This document shows, in pieces, positions 1 to 6,316 of a stretch of 64,000 nt of DNA; positions within the stretch are counted from its first letter, which is position 1; each line of letters opens with the position of its first letter. The notes beneath the pieces were generated by a model, which saw only the letters and a list, made by a program, of their open reading frames with translations, had not been told where the DNA came from and ran no database searches. The stretch lies in NCBI RefSeq assembly GCF_046557615.1, contig NZ_JBKIII010000001.1, forward strand, positions 310,001-374,000. The letters are read 5' to 3'. Origin of the DNA: Haloferax sp046557615 (GTDB lineage: Archaea > Halobacteriota > Halobacteria > Halobacteriales > Haloferacaceae). Position numbers and translations under genes: made by a program.

Positions 1-1
1 G

Positions 2-163
2 AGTTCTGCGGCGAACTGTCTTGCCGCGCTCGACGTAGCCGAACGCGCCGCTGCCGGTGAAATTTCGCTTCCCTACGATTCTGTCGTCACACTCTTCCCC
101 GATTCGAGCGAGCGCTACCTCTCGAAAGGCGTCTACGGCGACTTCGAATCCTGGGAAGGCTGA
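2..163 (+). CDS. PLP-dependent cysteine synthase family, C-terminal fragment
   Basis: Only the last 53 codons are inside the window; frame 2 is open from the left edge to TGA at 161-163. The visible end (S-S-A-A-N-C-L-A-A-L, then V-V-T-L-F-P-D-S-S-E-R-Y-L-S-K and a final Y-G-D-F-E-S-W) matches the C-terminus of fold-type II PLP enzymes of the cysteine synthase/cystathionine beta-synthase family, where a V-x-x-L-x-P-D-S-x-E-R-Y-L stretch closes the protein. The gene is convergent with the CoA-binding gene and the two stop codons abut at 163/164. Exact substrate (O-acetylserine, O-phosphoserine or other) cannot be told from this fragment. Confidence 0.75.
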   Translation, partial: SSAANCLAALDVAERAAAGEISLPYDSVVTLFPDSSERYLSKGVYGDFESWEG

Positions 164-580
164 TTATCCGTGTCGGGCGTGTTCGACTTTTAGACAACGG
201 TCCTGCACGAATTTGAGGCCCGCTTTTTCGGCGCGTTCGCCAGCCTCGTCGTCCGTAATCCCGAGTTGGAGCCAAACCCCCTGTACGTCGCCGCGTGACT
301 CAGCACGTTCGATGACTGCATCGACGACGCCACCTGCTTCTTCGGACGGTCGAAACACGTCCACGAGGTCGATGTCTTCTTCCACGTCGGCGAGGCTGTC
401 GTAGGCTTTTTCGCCGAGAATCTCGTCGCTAAAGGGATTCACAGGGATGATTCGATAGCCGTTGCGCTGGAGGTACGCCGGAACGTCGTGGGCTGGTTTC
501 CCGGGGGATGATGAACACCCGACGACGGCGATCGTTTCGACATCGAGGAGGGAACTAATTTCTTCGGCGGATGTAGCCAT
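164..580 (-). CDS. CoA-binding domain protein (YccU-like)
   Basis: A 138-aa protein with a single CoA-binding Rossmann fold. After a short N-terminal helix comes T-I-A-V-V-G-C-S-S-S-P-G-K-P-A-H-D-V, the nucleotide loop typical of small CoA-binding proteins, followed by G-Y-R-I-I-P-V-N-P and G-V-W-L-Q-L-G-I. Length is normal for the family. I chose ATG at 580 because the upstream extension to 652 lacks acidic haloarchaeal character and 580 begins M-A-T-S-A-E-E-I. The family is conserved in bacteria and archaea; its cellular role is not settled. The gene is monocistronic and its stop abuts the cysteine synthase stop. Confidence 0.9.
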   Translation of the reverse strand: MATSAEEISSLLDVETIAVVGCSSSPGKPAHDVPAYLQRNGYRIIPVNPFSDEILGEKAYDSLADVEEDIDLVDVFRPSEEAGGVVDAVIERAESRGDVQGVWLQLGITDDEAGERAEKAGLKFVQDRCLKVEHARHG

Positions 581-672
581 ACACGAAATTCGGATTCTCA
601 GTTTAAAAACCTCAGTTGCACGTGCGGTGAGAGCGCACGCTCGATGGGTCATTGGACGGCGATGAAAACTGG

Positions 673-1284
673 TTAGTCGTTGGCGAGGCGAACGGTCGGT
701 TCGCCGTCTTCCGAGGTGGTGATGATGCCGTCGAACAGTTGTTTGATGGTGTTCATCGTCCGGTCGTCGTGCGCCGAGGAGTCGATAGCGAACAGGCCAA
801 GCCCGCCGACGCTCTGGATGCGACCGGTAAAGACGTGGAGGAAGCGGAACACTGTCTGGAGGTCGGCGTACATCAAGAGCGTCGAGAGCGAGTGGAGCAT
901 CACTCGGTTCTGGGTGAGGTTACGTTCCTGGTAGTACTGTTGGAGAACCTCGGAGAGTTTGATACCGATACCGGTCATGTCAACGGGTGACGACGCGTAT
1001 TTGATTCGGTCGTCGTCGCGCACGTCGCCGACGCCCTGCTGTCGGGTGACACAATCGACGATTGCGACCGGCTTGTCGTCGTAGTCCACGCGTTTTGCGT
1101 AGTCTTTGAGAACGCGCTCGCCACCGTCTTTGGTCGTGACGACGATGACTCCCTCGCCGCGTTCACTCCCTTCAGCGAGGATATCGAGCGCGAGCGAGCG
1201 CTTACCGGTCAGCGGCGGCCCACTGATGAGCAGATTCGTTCCTGGTTCGACCTCCGTATCGAGGCCCGCACCGAGGTTATACAT
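673..1284 (-). CDS. KaiC/RecA-superfamily ATPase-like protein with altered P-loop
   Basis: 203 aa from ATG at 1284. The N-terminus has a KaiC-like P-loop context (N-L-L-I-S-G-P-P-L-T-G-K-R-S), then V-I-V-V-T-T-K-D and a late beta strand G-L-F-A-I-D-S-S, as in the haloarchaeal RecA-like 'HTR-like' proteins. The Walker A is unusual: GxxxxGK is kept (G22-K28) but the following Ser/Thr is Arg29, so ATP hydrolysis may be weak or absent. The longer in-frame extension to 1329 is Arg-rich and probably untranslated. Such proteins often sit near chemotaxis or transcription genes; here the neighbours give no clear link. Function not assigned. Confidence 0.75.
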   Translation of the reverse strand: MYNLGAGLDTEVEPGTNLLISGPPLTGKRSLALDILAEGSERGEGVIVVTTKDGGERVLKDYAKRVDYDDKPVAIVDCVTRQQGVGDVRDDDRIKYASSPVDMTGIGIKLSEVLQQYYQERNLTQNRVMLHSLSTLLMYADLQTVFRFLHVFTGRIQSVGGLGLFAIDSSAHDDRTMNTIKQLFDGIITTSEDGEPTVRLAND

Positions 1285-1434
1285 GCGTGTACCTCGGTGT
1301 CGTCTCGGTTCCGAGGCGAATTGCCGCATGATGCGTCCGCTCTCCGGGAGCCATCAGATAGTACGACCATTTCGTGAACTGGTAATATTCTTTTTGATTG
1401 GTCCGCATCCGCACCCTCCGCGACAGCATTCAAT

Positions 1435-2289
1435 TTACCCGGCTATTCCGACCATGGATGCACTTCGTCCCACAATAAACGCCACGGCGGCGAGATACAT
1501 CCCGTATTTGATGCGACGTTGTCCGACACTCGGGTCTGTGAACGACTGCACGGACGCACTGACCATTATCGCATCGGCTGGAAGGACCAAACCGAGATAC
1601 GCGACCCCGAAGTCACCGCTGACGTACGGAATCGCACTCGCCACGATTGCGACTCCGAGGACGACAGCACTGGCCCACAAGGCCCGTTTCTCGCCAACGA
1701 CGATTGGGAGTGTTTGCAGTCCTTCTTCTCTGTCGCCGACGATATCTTCGACGTCCTTGATGATTTCGCGGGTGAGCGTCGCCAGTCCAGCGAGTACGGC
1801 GAGGACGAGCGCACCCAGCGGGTCGCCGACTGCCGCCCCACCGAAGAGGAACGTCGAACCGGTGAGATAGCCGACGACGACGTTTCCGACACCCGGCAGG
1901 CCTTTGAACAGTTGCGTGTAGGCGACGAGCGCGAGCAGGTTCACGACGGCAATCGCAATCGCAAGGCGTGGAAGCGTGATTGCCGCGACGACCGCGCCGA
2001 GAAAGAGCGTGATACTGAACCACAGCGCCTCACGAGCTGTGACTGCCCCCCGCGGAATCGCCCGGTCCGGTCGGTTGATAGCGTCGATGTCGCGGTCGAA
2101 GTAGTCGTTGATGGCGTTGCCCGCCCCAGTCGCGCAGATGGTCGCTACGACTGCCGCGACGACGGCGAGCGCGTCACTGGCCGTGATTCCGGCGATAAAG
2201 GCTCCCGTGAACGTGAGTACGCCCGCCGCGATGGTGTTCCCCGGGCGTGTGAGTTCGACGAACCCCCGTGCGCGCTCCCCCAATGACAT
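1435..2289 (-). CDS. ubiA: UbiA-family prenyltransferase (DGGGP synthase)
   Basis: A 284-aa polytopic membrane protein with about eight or nine helices. Both Asp-rich UbiA motifs are intact: N61-D-x-x-D65-x-x-x-D69 (NDYFDRDID) and D179-x-x-D182-x-x-x-D186, which bind Mg-diphosphate. In archaea without quinone-type substrates nearby, this family includes (S)-2,3-di-O-geranylgeranylglyceryl phosphate synthase, which adds the second C20 chain of the membrane ether lipid; the residue pattern R-E-I-I-K-D-V-E-D fits that clade. Ubiquinone/menaquinone-type specificity cannot be fully excluded. The gene is divergent from tRNA-Arg and appears leaderless, with a TATA element 26 bp before ATG. Confidence 0.88.
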   Translation of the reverse strand: MSLGERARGFVELTRPGNTIAAGVLTFTGAFIAGITASDALAVVAAVVATICATGAGNAINDYFDRDIDAINRPDRAIPRGAVTAREALWFSITLFLGAVVAAITLPRLAIAIAVVNLLALVAYTQLFKGLPGVGNVVVGYLTGSTFLFGGAAVGDPLGALVLAVLAGLATLTREIIKDVEDIVGDREEGLQTLPIVVGEKRALWASAVVLGVAIVASAIPYVSGDFGVAYLGLVLPADAIMVSASVQSFTDPSVGQRRIKYGMYLAAVAFIVGRSASMVGIAG

Positions 2290-2314
2290 TAATCAGTACT
2301 CTCCCCACACCGTG

Positions 2315-2320
2315 TATAAA
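2315..2320 (-). promoter_or_regulatory. TATA element for ubiA
   Basis: On the minus strand TTTATA lies 26 bp upstream of the ubiA ATG (2289). That is the spacing expected if transcription starts at or next to the start codon, as is common in Halobacteria. Confidence 0.55.
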
Positions 2321-2350
2321 TGACGCGGACTGCCGCCGCGAATCAATTCA

Positions 2351-2356
2351 TTTAAA
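2351..2356 (+). promoter_or_regulatory. TATA element for tRNA-Arg
   Basis: TTTAAA lies 33 bp upstream of the first tRNA base (2384), a fitting position for an archaeal TATA box driving a tRNA with a short leader. Confidence 0.5.
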
Positions 2357-2383
2357 CATGACCACGGCGCACGAATGAGTGTA

Positions 2384-2458
2384 GGGCGCTTAGCTCAGTC
2401 TGGACAGAGTGCTTGGCTTCGGACCAAGTTGCCGTGGGTTCAAATCCTGCAGCGCCCA
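2384..2458 (+). tRNA. tRNA-Arg (anticodon TCG)
   Basis: A complete cloverleaf can be drawn. The acceptor is GGGCGCT with AGCGCCC (2384-2390/2451-2457) and discriminator A2458. The D arm is GCTC/GAGT, the anticodon stem CTTGG/CCAAG (2412-2416/2424-2428), and the loop CTTCGGA gives anticodon TCG at 2419-2421. The T arm is GTGGG with TTCAAAT loop and CCTGC. No CCA is encoded and I see no intron. The 3' end from 2446 on is shared with attR, so this tRNA is the integration target of the downstream element and is kept functional by the element-borne copy. Confidence 0.95.
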
Positions 2459-2459
2459 T
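2446..2459 (+). repeat. attL core (14-bp direct repeat, tRNA side)
   Basis: CCTGCAGCGCCCAT covers the 3' half of the T stem, the acceptor 3' strand and the discriminator base of tRNA-Arg. An identical copy lies at 15256-15269. Similarity stops on both sides of the 14 bases. Confidence 0.88.
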
Positions 2460-2490
2460 ACGAAATTAACCTTCTTCGGTGCTAATTCTG

Positions 2491-2558
2491 GAAGCCGTAG
2501 CTGTGGCTTCTGTCCGGAGAAATCGGGTGAATTCGCGTTTTCGGAAAACCCCCGAAAA
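2491..2558. other. Two adjacent perfect hairpins just inside attL
   Basis: The 175 bases between tRNA and the first provirus gene contain GAAGCC/GGCTTC (2491-2496/2505-2510, 8-nt loop) and TTTTCGG/CCGAAAA (2538-2544/2552-2558, 7-nt loop). The second is followed by an A-run on the plus strand. They could be integrase arm-binding sites, a terminator for RNA reading leftward, or both; the sequence alone does not decide. No coding region seen here. Confidence 0.45.
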
Positions 2559-2633
2559 AAGTATTCCAACAATCTCTTAGAAACGGCTCCGCGCAGTAGT
2601 GCGGTTTTCATAGCCAACGGAGGTGACAGGTAG

Positions 2634-3020
2634 ATGGGTGTTTCCTCCCTTTGGAGGCATATCCGCTACCGCTGCCGGAGTTGCCACGAGTGGTGCCTCG
2701 TCGATCACTCCGAACGCGCGGCCAAGATGCGCGAGTGTCGATACTGCGCTCGCATCCCTGCCATCGAGGACGAGATTCGAGACCTTCGTCTCACCTCACT
2801 CCTGTGGGCACACCAATTCGTCGCAGAAACCACCGCAAGGACCGGAACAGCGGAGAGCGGGTTCCAGTCCGCTCGGAGCGGTCGGAAGCAGGGGCTTGCC
2901 CCTGACCCGGAAGCCGGTCCGCAAGAGGCCGACGGCCGTCGGCCTCAAACGAGTGGCGGTGCGGTGCAGTCCTCCCTCGACGACTTTCTGCTTGCTGACG
3001 GGGGCGTGAGTGAGCAGTGA
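2634..3020 (+). CDS. Provirus zinc-ribbon protein with C-terminal PIP-box-like motif
   Basis: 128 aa, ATG at 2634 preceded by GGAGGTGA, a strong Shine-Dalgarno at 2620-2627. The N-terminus has five cysteines (C14-x2-C17-x3-C21 ... C35-x2-C38), enough for a zinc ribbon. The middle is low-complexity and likely disordered. The C-terminus contains Q112-S-S-L115-D-D-F118-L119, which fits the PCNA-interacting consensus QxxLxxF(F/L), near the very end as in known PCNA clients. Its last codons overlap the rep GTG start (3010), so the two are probably co-translated. I infer a replication accessory role that brings host PCNA to the element; the protein itself I do not recognise. Confidence 0.75.
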   Translation: MGVSSLWRHIRYRCRSCHEWCLVDHSERAAKMRECRYCARIPAIEDEIRDLRLTSLLWAHQFVAETTARTGTAESGFQSARSGRKQGLAPDPEAGPQEADGRRPQTSGGAVQSSLDDFLLADGGVSEQ

Positions 3021-4944
3021 TGGCGTCACCTCACCCGGTGCGAGCGACGCTCCGGGGAGGAGTGGTAACTCTCGGCCTTCCAAGGAGACTAACTCTGTAG
3101 AGGCCTCTACCGGGCAATCTGGCTTCACGGACCCGCTGGAGGAGAAGGTCCACGAACGCGTGCTCGAGTTCATCGAGGAATACCCCGAATTAGCCAACAC
3201 TCCGCTGTGCGAAACGCACGGTCGGAAACTTCGGCGCATCGTCACCGAATCAGAGTACCGGGACGAATGGGTCGAACCACAAGAGCCGACGGAAAACGCG
3301 TTCATGGTCACGGAGTTAGCAAAGCGAGAGGCTGCGACGTGGGCCGATGCAGTGAGTGCGTTCCTCACCGCTCACACCCGATATGAGGGCTTGATGGCCC
3401 GCTTCGGAAACGACGAAGGTGACGAGTTCGAGATTCCACTTACCGACGCGTGGGGCGAGAACTACTCGAAAAAGCAGTACGCTCGCGCACTCGCCTTGCA
3501 GAGACAGATGTCCGGCGGCGAACGACCGAGTGGCGGCGAAGCAGTAGCGGCGTGGGGTTCGCCCGCGACCGCGATGCTCACCCTCACTGCATCGTCGATT
3601 CCGAACGGGACGAGACTTCCACCAGTCGAACACCTCGACGCCGTACACGACTCGTTTTCATACGACGGAGTGCGCGACACGCTTCGCAATACAATGGAGT
3701 ACCACCTCGGCCTCGACGCTGACGAGTGGGGATACTGGCTCCAGGCAGAACCGCACGGCATGGAAGGAAACGGCGGCGGGATGAACGCCTGTTACACGCA
3801 CCTCCACGTCGGCGTGTACTTCGACCTCGACCCGTTGGGAGAGTTGGCGAACGACCTGCACCAGGTCGGAACTGAGTTCGAGCGCGTAATCGACAAACAC
3901 CTCGAAGTCTGCGAATACGCAGGCTGGTCCGCTCACAACTACGAGAAAATCGACGACTACGAGGAGGACTCGAATGGGTGCATCTCACTGAACGCCAGTG
4001 TCGAAAACATGGGTTCGTACCTCGCAGCGTACATGGGCGGTTACACCGAATCTCTGCTGGACAAGCCAGTAGAATACCTGGCGTGGGGCTCGCTTTACTG
4101 GTCTGCTGCTCGACGCCGAACCTCTCGCTCGAAGGTACTCACCGAAGCTATCGCTGCGGACGCTTGCGAGCAACGGGCTGAATCGCCCGAAGCGAACCAG
4201 ACTGACGCGCACGGCAAATCTGTCGTATGGGACGATGGTCGCGGCCCGAACGTTGTCTGCGAATGCTGTAGTTCGGGCTGGGCAATCGACCAATCACGGC
4301 TCGAAGAACCAGTATCGGACGACGATCTGCTCGAGGCCCTCGAAGGAGAGGACACCGAAGACAGTGGTGAGTTGACGCTTGCTGAACGCTGGCCTAGCGT
4401 GAATGCTGGCGTCAGAATAGGTGAATCGACCACTCGAACTCGTATCCGTAAACGGGTCGAAACCGAACTAAAACACAGCGACGAAGAGCTATCTGTCGAA
4501 CAAGTGCTTGGCAGAAACATCTCAGAGATACCGATTGAACTGGCTGGTTTCGTCAAATCAGTGATGAACGGTGAGGACGAACCGTACGAATCGTTCCGGC
4601 GTGCGTCGCTCGAATCCGAGTGGCGTCTGGAGGCGATTATCGACAGAGATGGTGAGGAACACCTGCCCAGCGGTGGCGGTGTCGATATGGTCTCACTGAA
4701 AATGCCGGTCCAACGCATCCTCGACGAGACGAGATTGCAGCACGACCTCGAAAAAGGTGAGATGTGGCGATGTAAGAAGTGTAACTTGGCGATGCACAAC
4801 GCGGAGTCGATGGCTCGTCACTTCGTGAATATCGGCTTGGAAGAACCGGAAGCCGCTGACCACGTGCTGCACGTTGAGGACTATTACGACCAGGACAGAG
4901 AATGTATGCGACACCCTGAAAGCCATAATTCGGGTCGAAAATAG
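3010..4944 (+). CDS. HUH-family rolling-circle replication initiator (Rep)
   Basis: 644 aa, GTG start inside the end of the previous gene. Rep motif 1 is M-L-T-L-T-A (189-194). Motif 2, the metal-binding HUH box, is T-H264-L-H266-V-G-V-Y-F. Motif 3 has tyrosines at 337, 341 and 345 (Y-L-A-A-Y-M-G-G-Y), candidates for the nicking residue. Further on are C-x-C-C at 417-420, an HTH-like stretch around 460-490, and a C-terminal zinc finger C588-x2-C591-x4-H596-x7-H604. It should nick one strand at the element's origin and prime rolling-circle replication with host polymerase. RCR Reps are known in alphapleoliposviruses and haloarchaeal plasmids; this one is longer than most, with an extra C-terminal third. 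Confidence 0.85.
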   Translation: MSSDGVTSPGASDAPGRSGNSRPSKETNSVEASTGQSGFTDPLEEKVHERVLEFIEEYPELANTPLCETHGRKLRRIVTESEYRDEWVEPQEPTENAFMVTELAKREAATWADAVSAFLTAHTRYEGLMARFGNDEGDEFEIPLTDAWGENYSKKQYARALALQRQMSGGERPSGGEAVAAWGSPATAMLTLTASSIPNGTRLPPVEHLDAVHDSFSYDGVRDTLRNTMEYHLGLDADEWGYWLQAEPHGMEGNGGGMNACYTHLHVGVYFDLDPLGELANDLHQVGTEFERVIDKHLEVCEYAGWSAHNYEKIDDYEEDSNGCISLNASVENMGSYLAAYMGGYTESLLDKPVEYLAWGSLYWSAARRRTSRSKVLTEAIAADACEQRAESPEANQTDAHGKSVVWDDGRGPNVVCECCSSGWAIDQSRLEEPVSDDDLLEALEGEDTEDSGELTLAERWPSVNAGVRIGESTTRTRIRKRVETELKHSDEELSVEQVLGRNISEIPIELAGFVKSVMNGEDEPYESFRRASLESEWRLEAIIDRDGEEHLPSGGGVDMVSLKMPVQRILDETRLQHDLEKGEMWRCKKCNLAMHNAESMARHFVNIGLEEPEAADHVLHVEDYYDQDRECMRHPESHNSGRK

Positions 4945-5210
4945 GTTACGTAGGGTGAATTTTGTGATTGGGACGTGGAAATTAGTGAGTGCCTCTGACT
5001 ACCTCGTAACCCAAGCATATGTTGAAAGGTTGATGGTATAATTGTACCGAACGTAATACTCGTGTCAAAAATTGACACTCACATCTTCGGATAAGCAGAG
5101 ATATATCGAATTCTGAGACCACTATCTATAGCTGCTGTGAAAGTGGATATATCTAGTTTCACTAGAGTATTCCATGTCGATACTGCCTTGCGAATAGATA
5201 CTCTTCTTGT
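4945..5210. promoter_or_regulatory. Rep/structural intergenic region with multiple inverted repeats
   Basis: An AT-rich 266-bp gap without a gene. It holds a perfect 7-3-7 palindrome GTGTCAAAAATTGACAC at 5062-5078, GTGAAA/TTTCAC at 5137-5142/5157-5162, CTAG twice at 5153-5156 and 5162-5165, and ATATATC at 5101-5107 and 5149-5153-adjacent. It must carry the promoter of the rightward structural block and is the most origin-like segment of the element. Which repeat is the Rep target and which an operator is not determined. Confidence 0.5.
5062..5078. repeat. Perfect 17-bp palindrome (7-3-7)
   Basis: GTGTCAA and TTGACAC flank AAA. The site is 133 bp upstream of the structural block. Its perfect symmetry and AT-rich centre suit an operator for a dimeric repressor or an origin hairpin. 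Confidence 0.6.
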
Positions 5211-5579
5211 ATGGCGTCTGAACCTATGTCGTTCGACGACTTCGAAGAAACGCAAGTCGAAGACGACTACGACGACGGTGTAGAAGAGATAAAATTCGAA
5301 GTAGGCGAGGCGGTCATCGGTGTCATCGTTGACATCGACCGCGACGTCGGACCGAACGAAAACGACGTAATCCATCTCGCTCGCGGCGGCGACCTCGGCG
5401 ACCGCGTAAAGTTCTGGTCGAACGGCCAGATTCGCCGCGTCATCGATCAAAAGGGCCTCTCGAACGGGAGCTGGCTCGCTATCAAGAAGACCGAAGAGAC
5501 GCGCTCGTACGAGTTCGAGAACGAGGACGGTGAGACGGAAGAACGCGAGTACCACGTCTTCGACGTGAGGGGCGAATAA
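5211..5579 (+). CDS. Provirus small acidic protein, possibly OB-fold
   Basis: 122 aa, very acidic. The pattern of short beta strands (F-E-V-G-E-A-V-I-G-V-I-V-D-I, then D-R-V-K-F-W, W-L-A-I-K-K, E-Y-H-V-F-D-V) with V-G-P-N-E-N-D in between resembles OB-fold-like proteins of halophilic viruses, but I do not recognise a named family. There is no Shine-Dalgarno before ATG 5211; an in-frame ATG at 5226 is an alternative start. The stop overlaps the next start (TAATG at 5577-5581), marking the first gene of the translationally coupled structural block. A DNA-binding or genome-packaging accessory role is only a guess. Confidence 0.7.
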   Translation: MASEPMSFDDFEETQVEDDYDDGVEEIKFEVGEAVIGVIVDIDRDVGPNENDVIHLARGGDLGDRVKFWSNGQIRRVIDQKGLSNGSWLAIKKTEETRSYEFENEDGETEEREYHVFDVRGE

Positions 5580-5986
5580 TGGCGTCTCGCTACTCGTCTG
5601 GACTAAGCGGCCTCGCGTCCGACTACGCGATGCTCCGGACGATTCCGGCGATGCTGTCGGTCGTGTTCGTCGCAACCGGCCTGTACGCCTTCGGTGGCGT
5701 CTCCGACATCACCATCACCTGGCTGTCGAACTACACGCTCACGACTGAACACGCGACGCTCGGGAGTATCGCAGTATACCTGCTGGCGTTCATGAGTTCT
5801 GAGACGAAATCCCTCGAACAGTACGAACTGTGGGAGGCTGGTTTCATCGTTGCTACGATTTTCTCAGTTCTCGGCTGGCAGTACCTCACTGAGTTCAAGG
5901 ACTTCATGCTCGGCCTCGGCGACCCGTTAGGCGCGCAGATCGTCTTCGCCGTCACCATCGTCGGCTGGGCAGTTGCAGTTCGGTGA
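5579..5986 (+). CDS. Four-helix integral membrane protein, VP3-like
   Basis: 135 aa with four hydrophobic segments at about 22-42, 58-75, 83-103 and 115-134. It lies directly before the spike region, as does the VP3-type internal membrane protein of pleolipoviruses, which also has four helices and a similar size. On this positional and topological basis I infer a virion envelope protein facing the inside. Start overlaps the stop of the preceding gene. Sequence identity to a known VP3 cannot be judged by eye. Confidence 0.75.
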   Translation: MASRYSSGLSGLASDYAMLRTIPAMLSVVFVATGLYAFGGVSDITITWLSNYTLTTEHATLGSIAVYLLAFMSSETKSLEQYELWEAGFIVATIFSVLGWQYLTEFKDFMLGLGDPLGAQIVFAVTIVGWAVAVR

Positions 5987-5993
5987 TTCACCC

Positions 5994-6101
5994 ATGAACC
6001 ACACTTTTCGACTGACTAAGGGACAAGCCGCGGCTACGCTCGGCTACCTCGTTGCTGTGTTCGCTGCCGCGTCTTTCATCGTCACTGGAGGCATCGCATG
6101 A
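5994..6101 (+). CDS. 35-aa single-TM protein
   Basis: A short frame ATG 5994 to TGA 6101 encodes a basic N-terminus (N-H-T-F-R-L-T-K) followed by one hydrophobic helix rich in Ala/Val. It starts 7 bp after the preceding stop and overlaps the next start by ATGA, the coupling seen throughout this block. Likely a minor membrane component or a piece of a split spike-complex protein. Not recognised. Confidence 0.6.
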   Translation: MNHTFRLTKGQAAATLGYLVAVFAAASFIVTGGIA

Positions 6102-6316
6102 TTGACCCTGTGAAAGCGGGCGTCCTCATCGTCCTCGGTTCTGGATTCACTGCTCTCAACTTCGTGTTGATGGGCTTCCAGAACTACGCTGGTCCAACCG
6201 GCTCGTACACTCCGGTCTTCCCGCTCTTCTTTGCGATAGTCGCTATCGCGTTCTATGAGTTCAAGGACTACTCGTCCTCGACCTCGGAGGAACCAGAACT
6301 GGAGGTGGAGCAATGA
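6098..6316 (+). CDS. 72-aa two-TM provirus membrane protein
   Basis: Two hydrophobic segments (about 8-28 and 39-55) joined by a Gly/Pro loop, then an acidic cytoplasmic-type tail (S-S-S-T-S-E-E-P-E-L-E-V-E-Q). It is coupled by 4-bp ATGA overlaps both to the 35-aa gene before and to the spike gene after. Small membrane proteins at this place are usual in pleolipoviral operons; the specific role is unknown. Confidence 0.68.
   Translation: MIDPVKAGVLIVLGSGFTALNFVLMGFQNYAGPTGSYTPVFPLFFAIVAIAFYEFKDYSSSTSEEPELEVEQ

Noticed and set aside
57..404. 115-codon plus-strand frame at the left end
   Set aside because: Overlaps the cysteine-synthase end in another frame and the CoA-binding gene in antisense; Ser/Arg-rich shadow.
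1106..1870. 254-codon plus-strand frame antisense to ATPase and ubiA
   Set aside because: Runs opposite two well-supported genes and the promoter gap; no family features.
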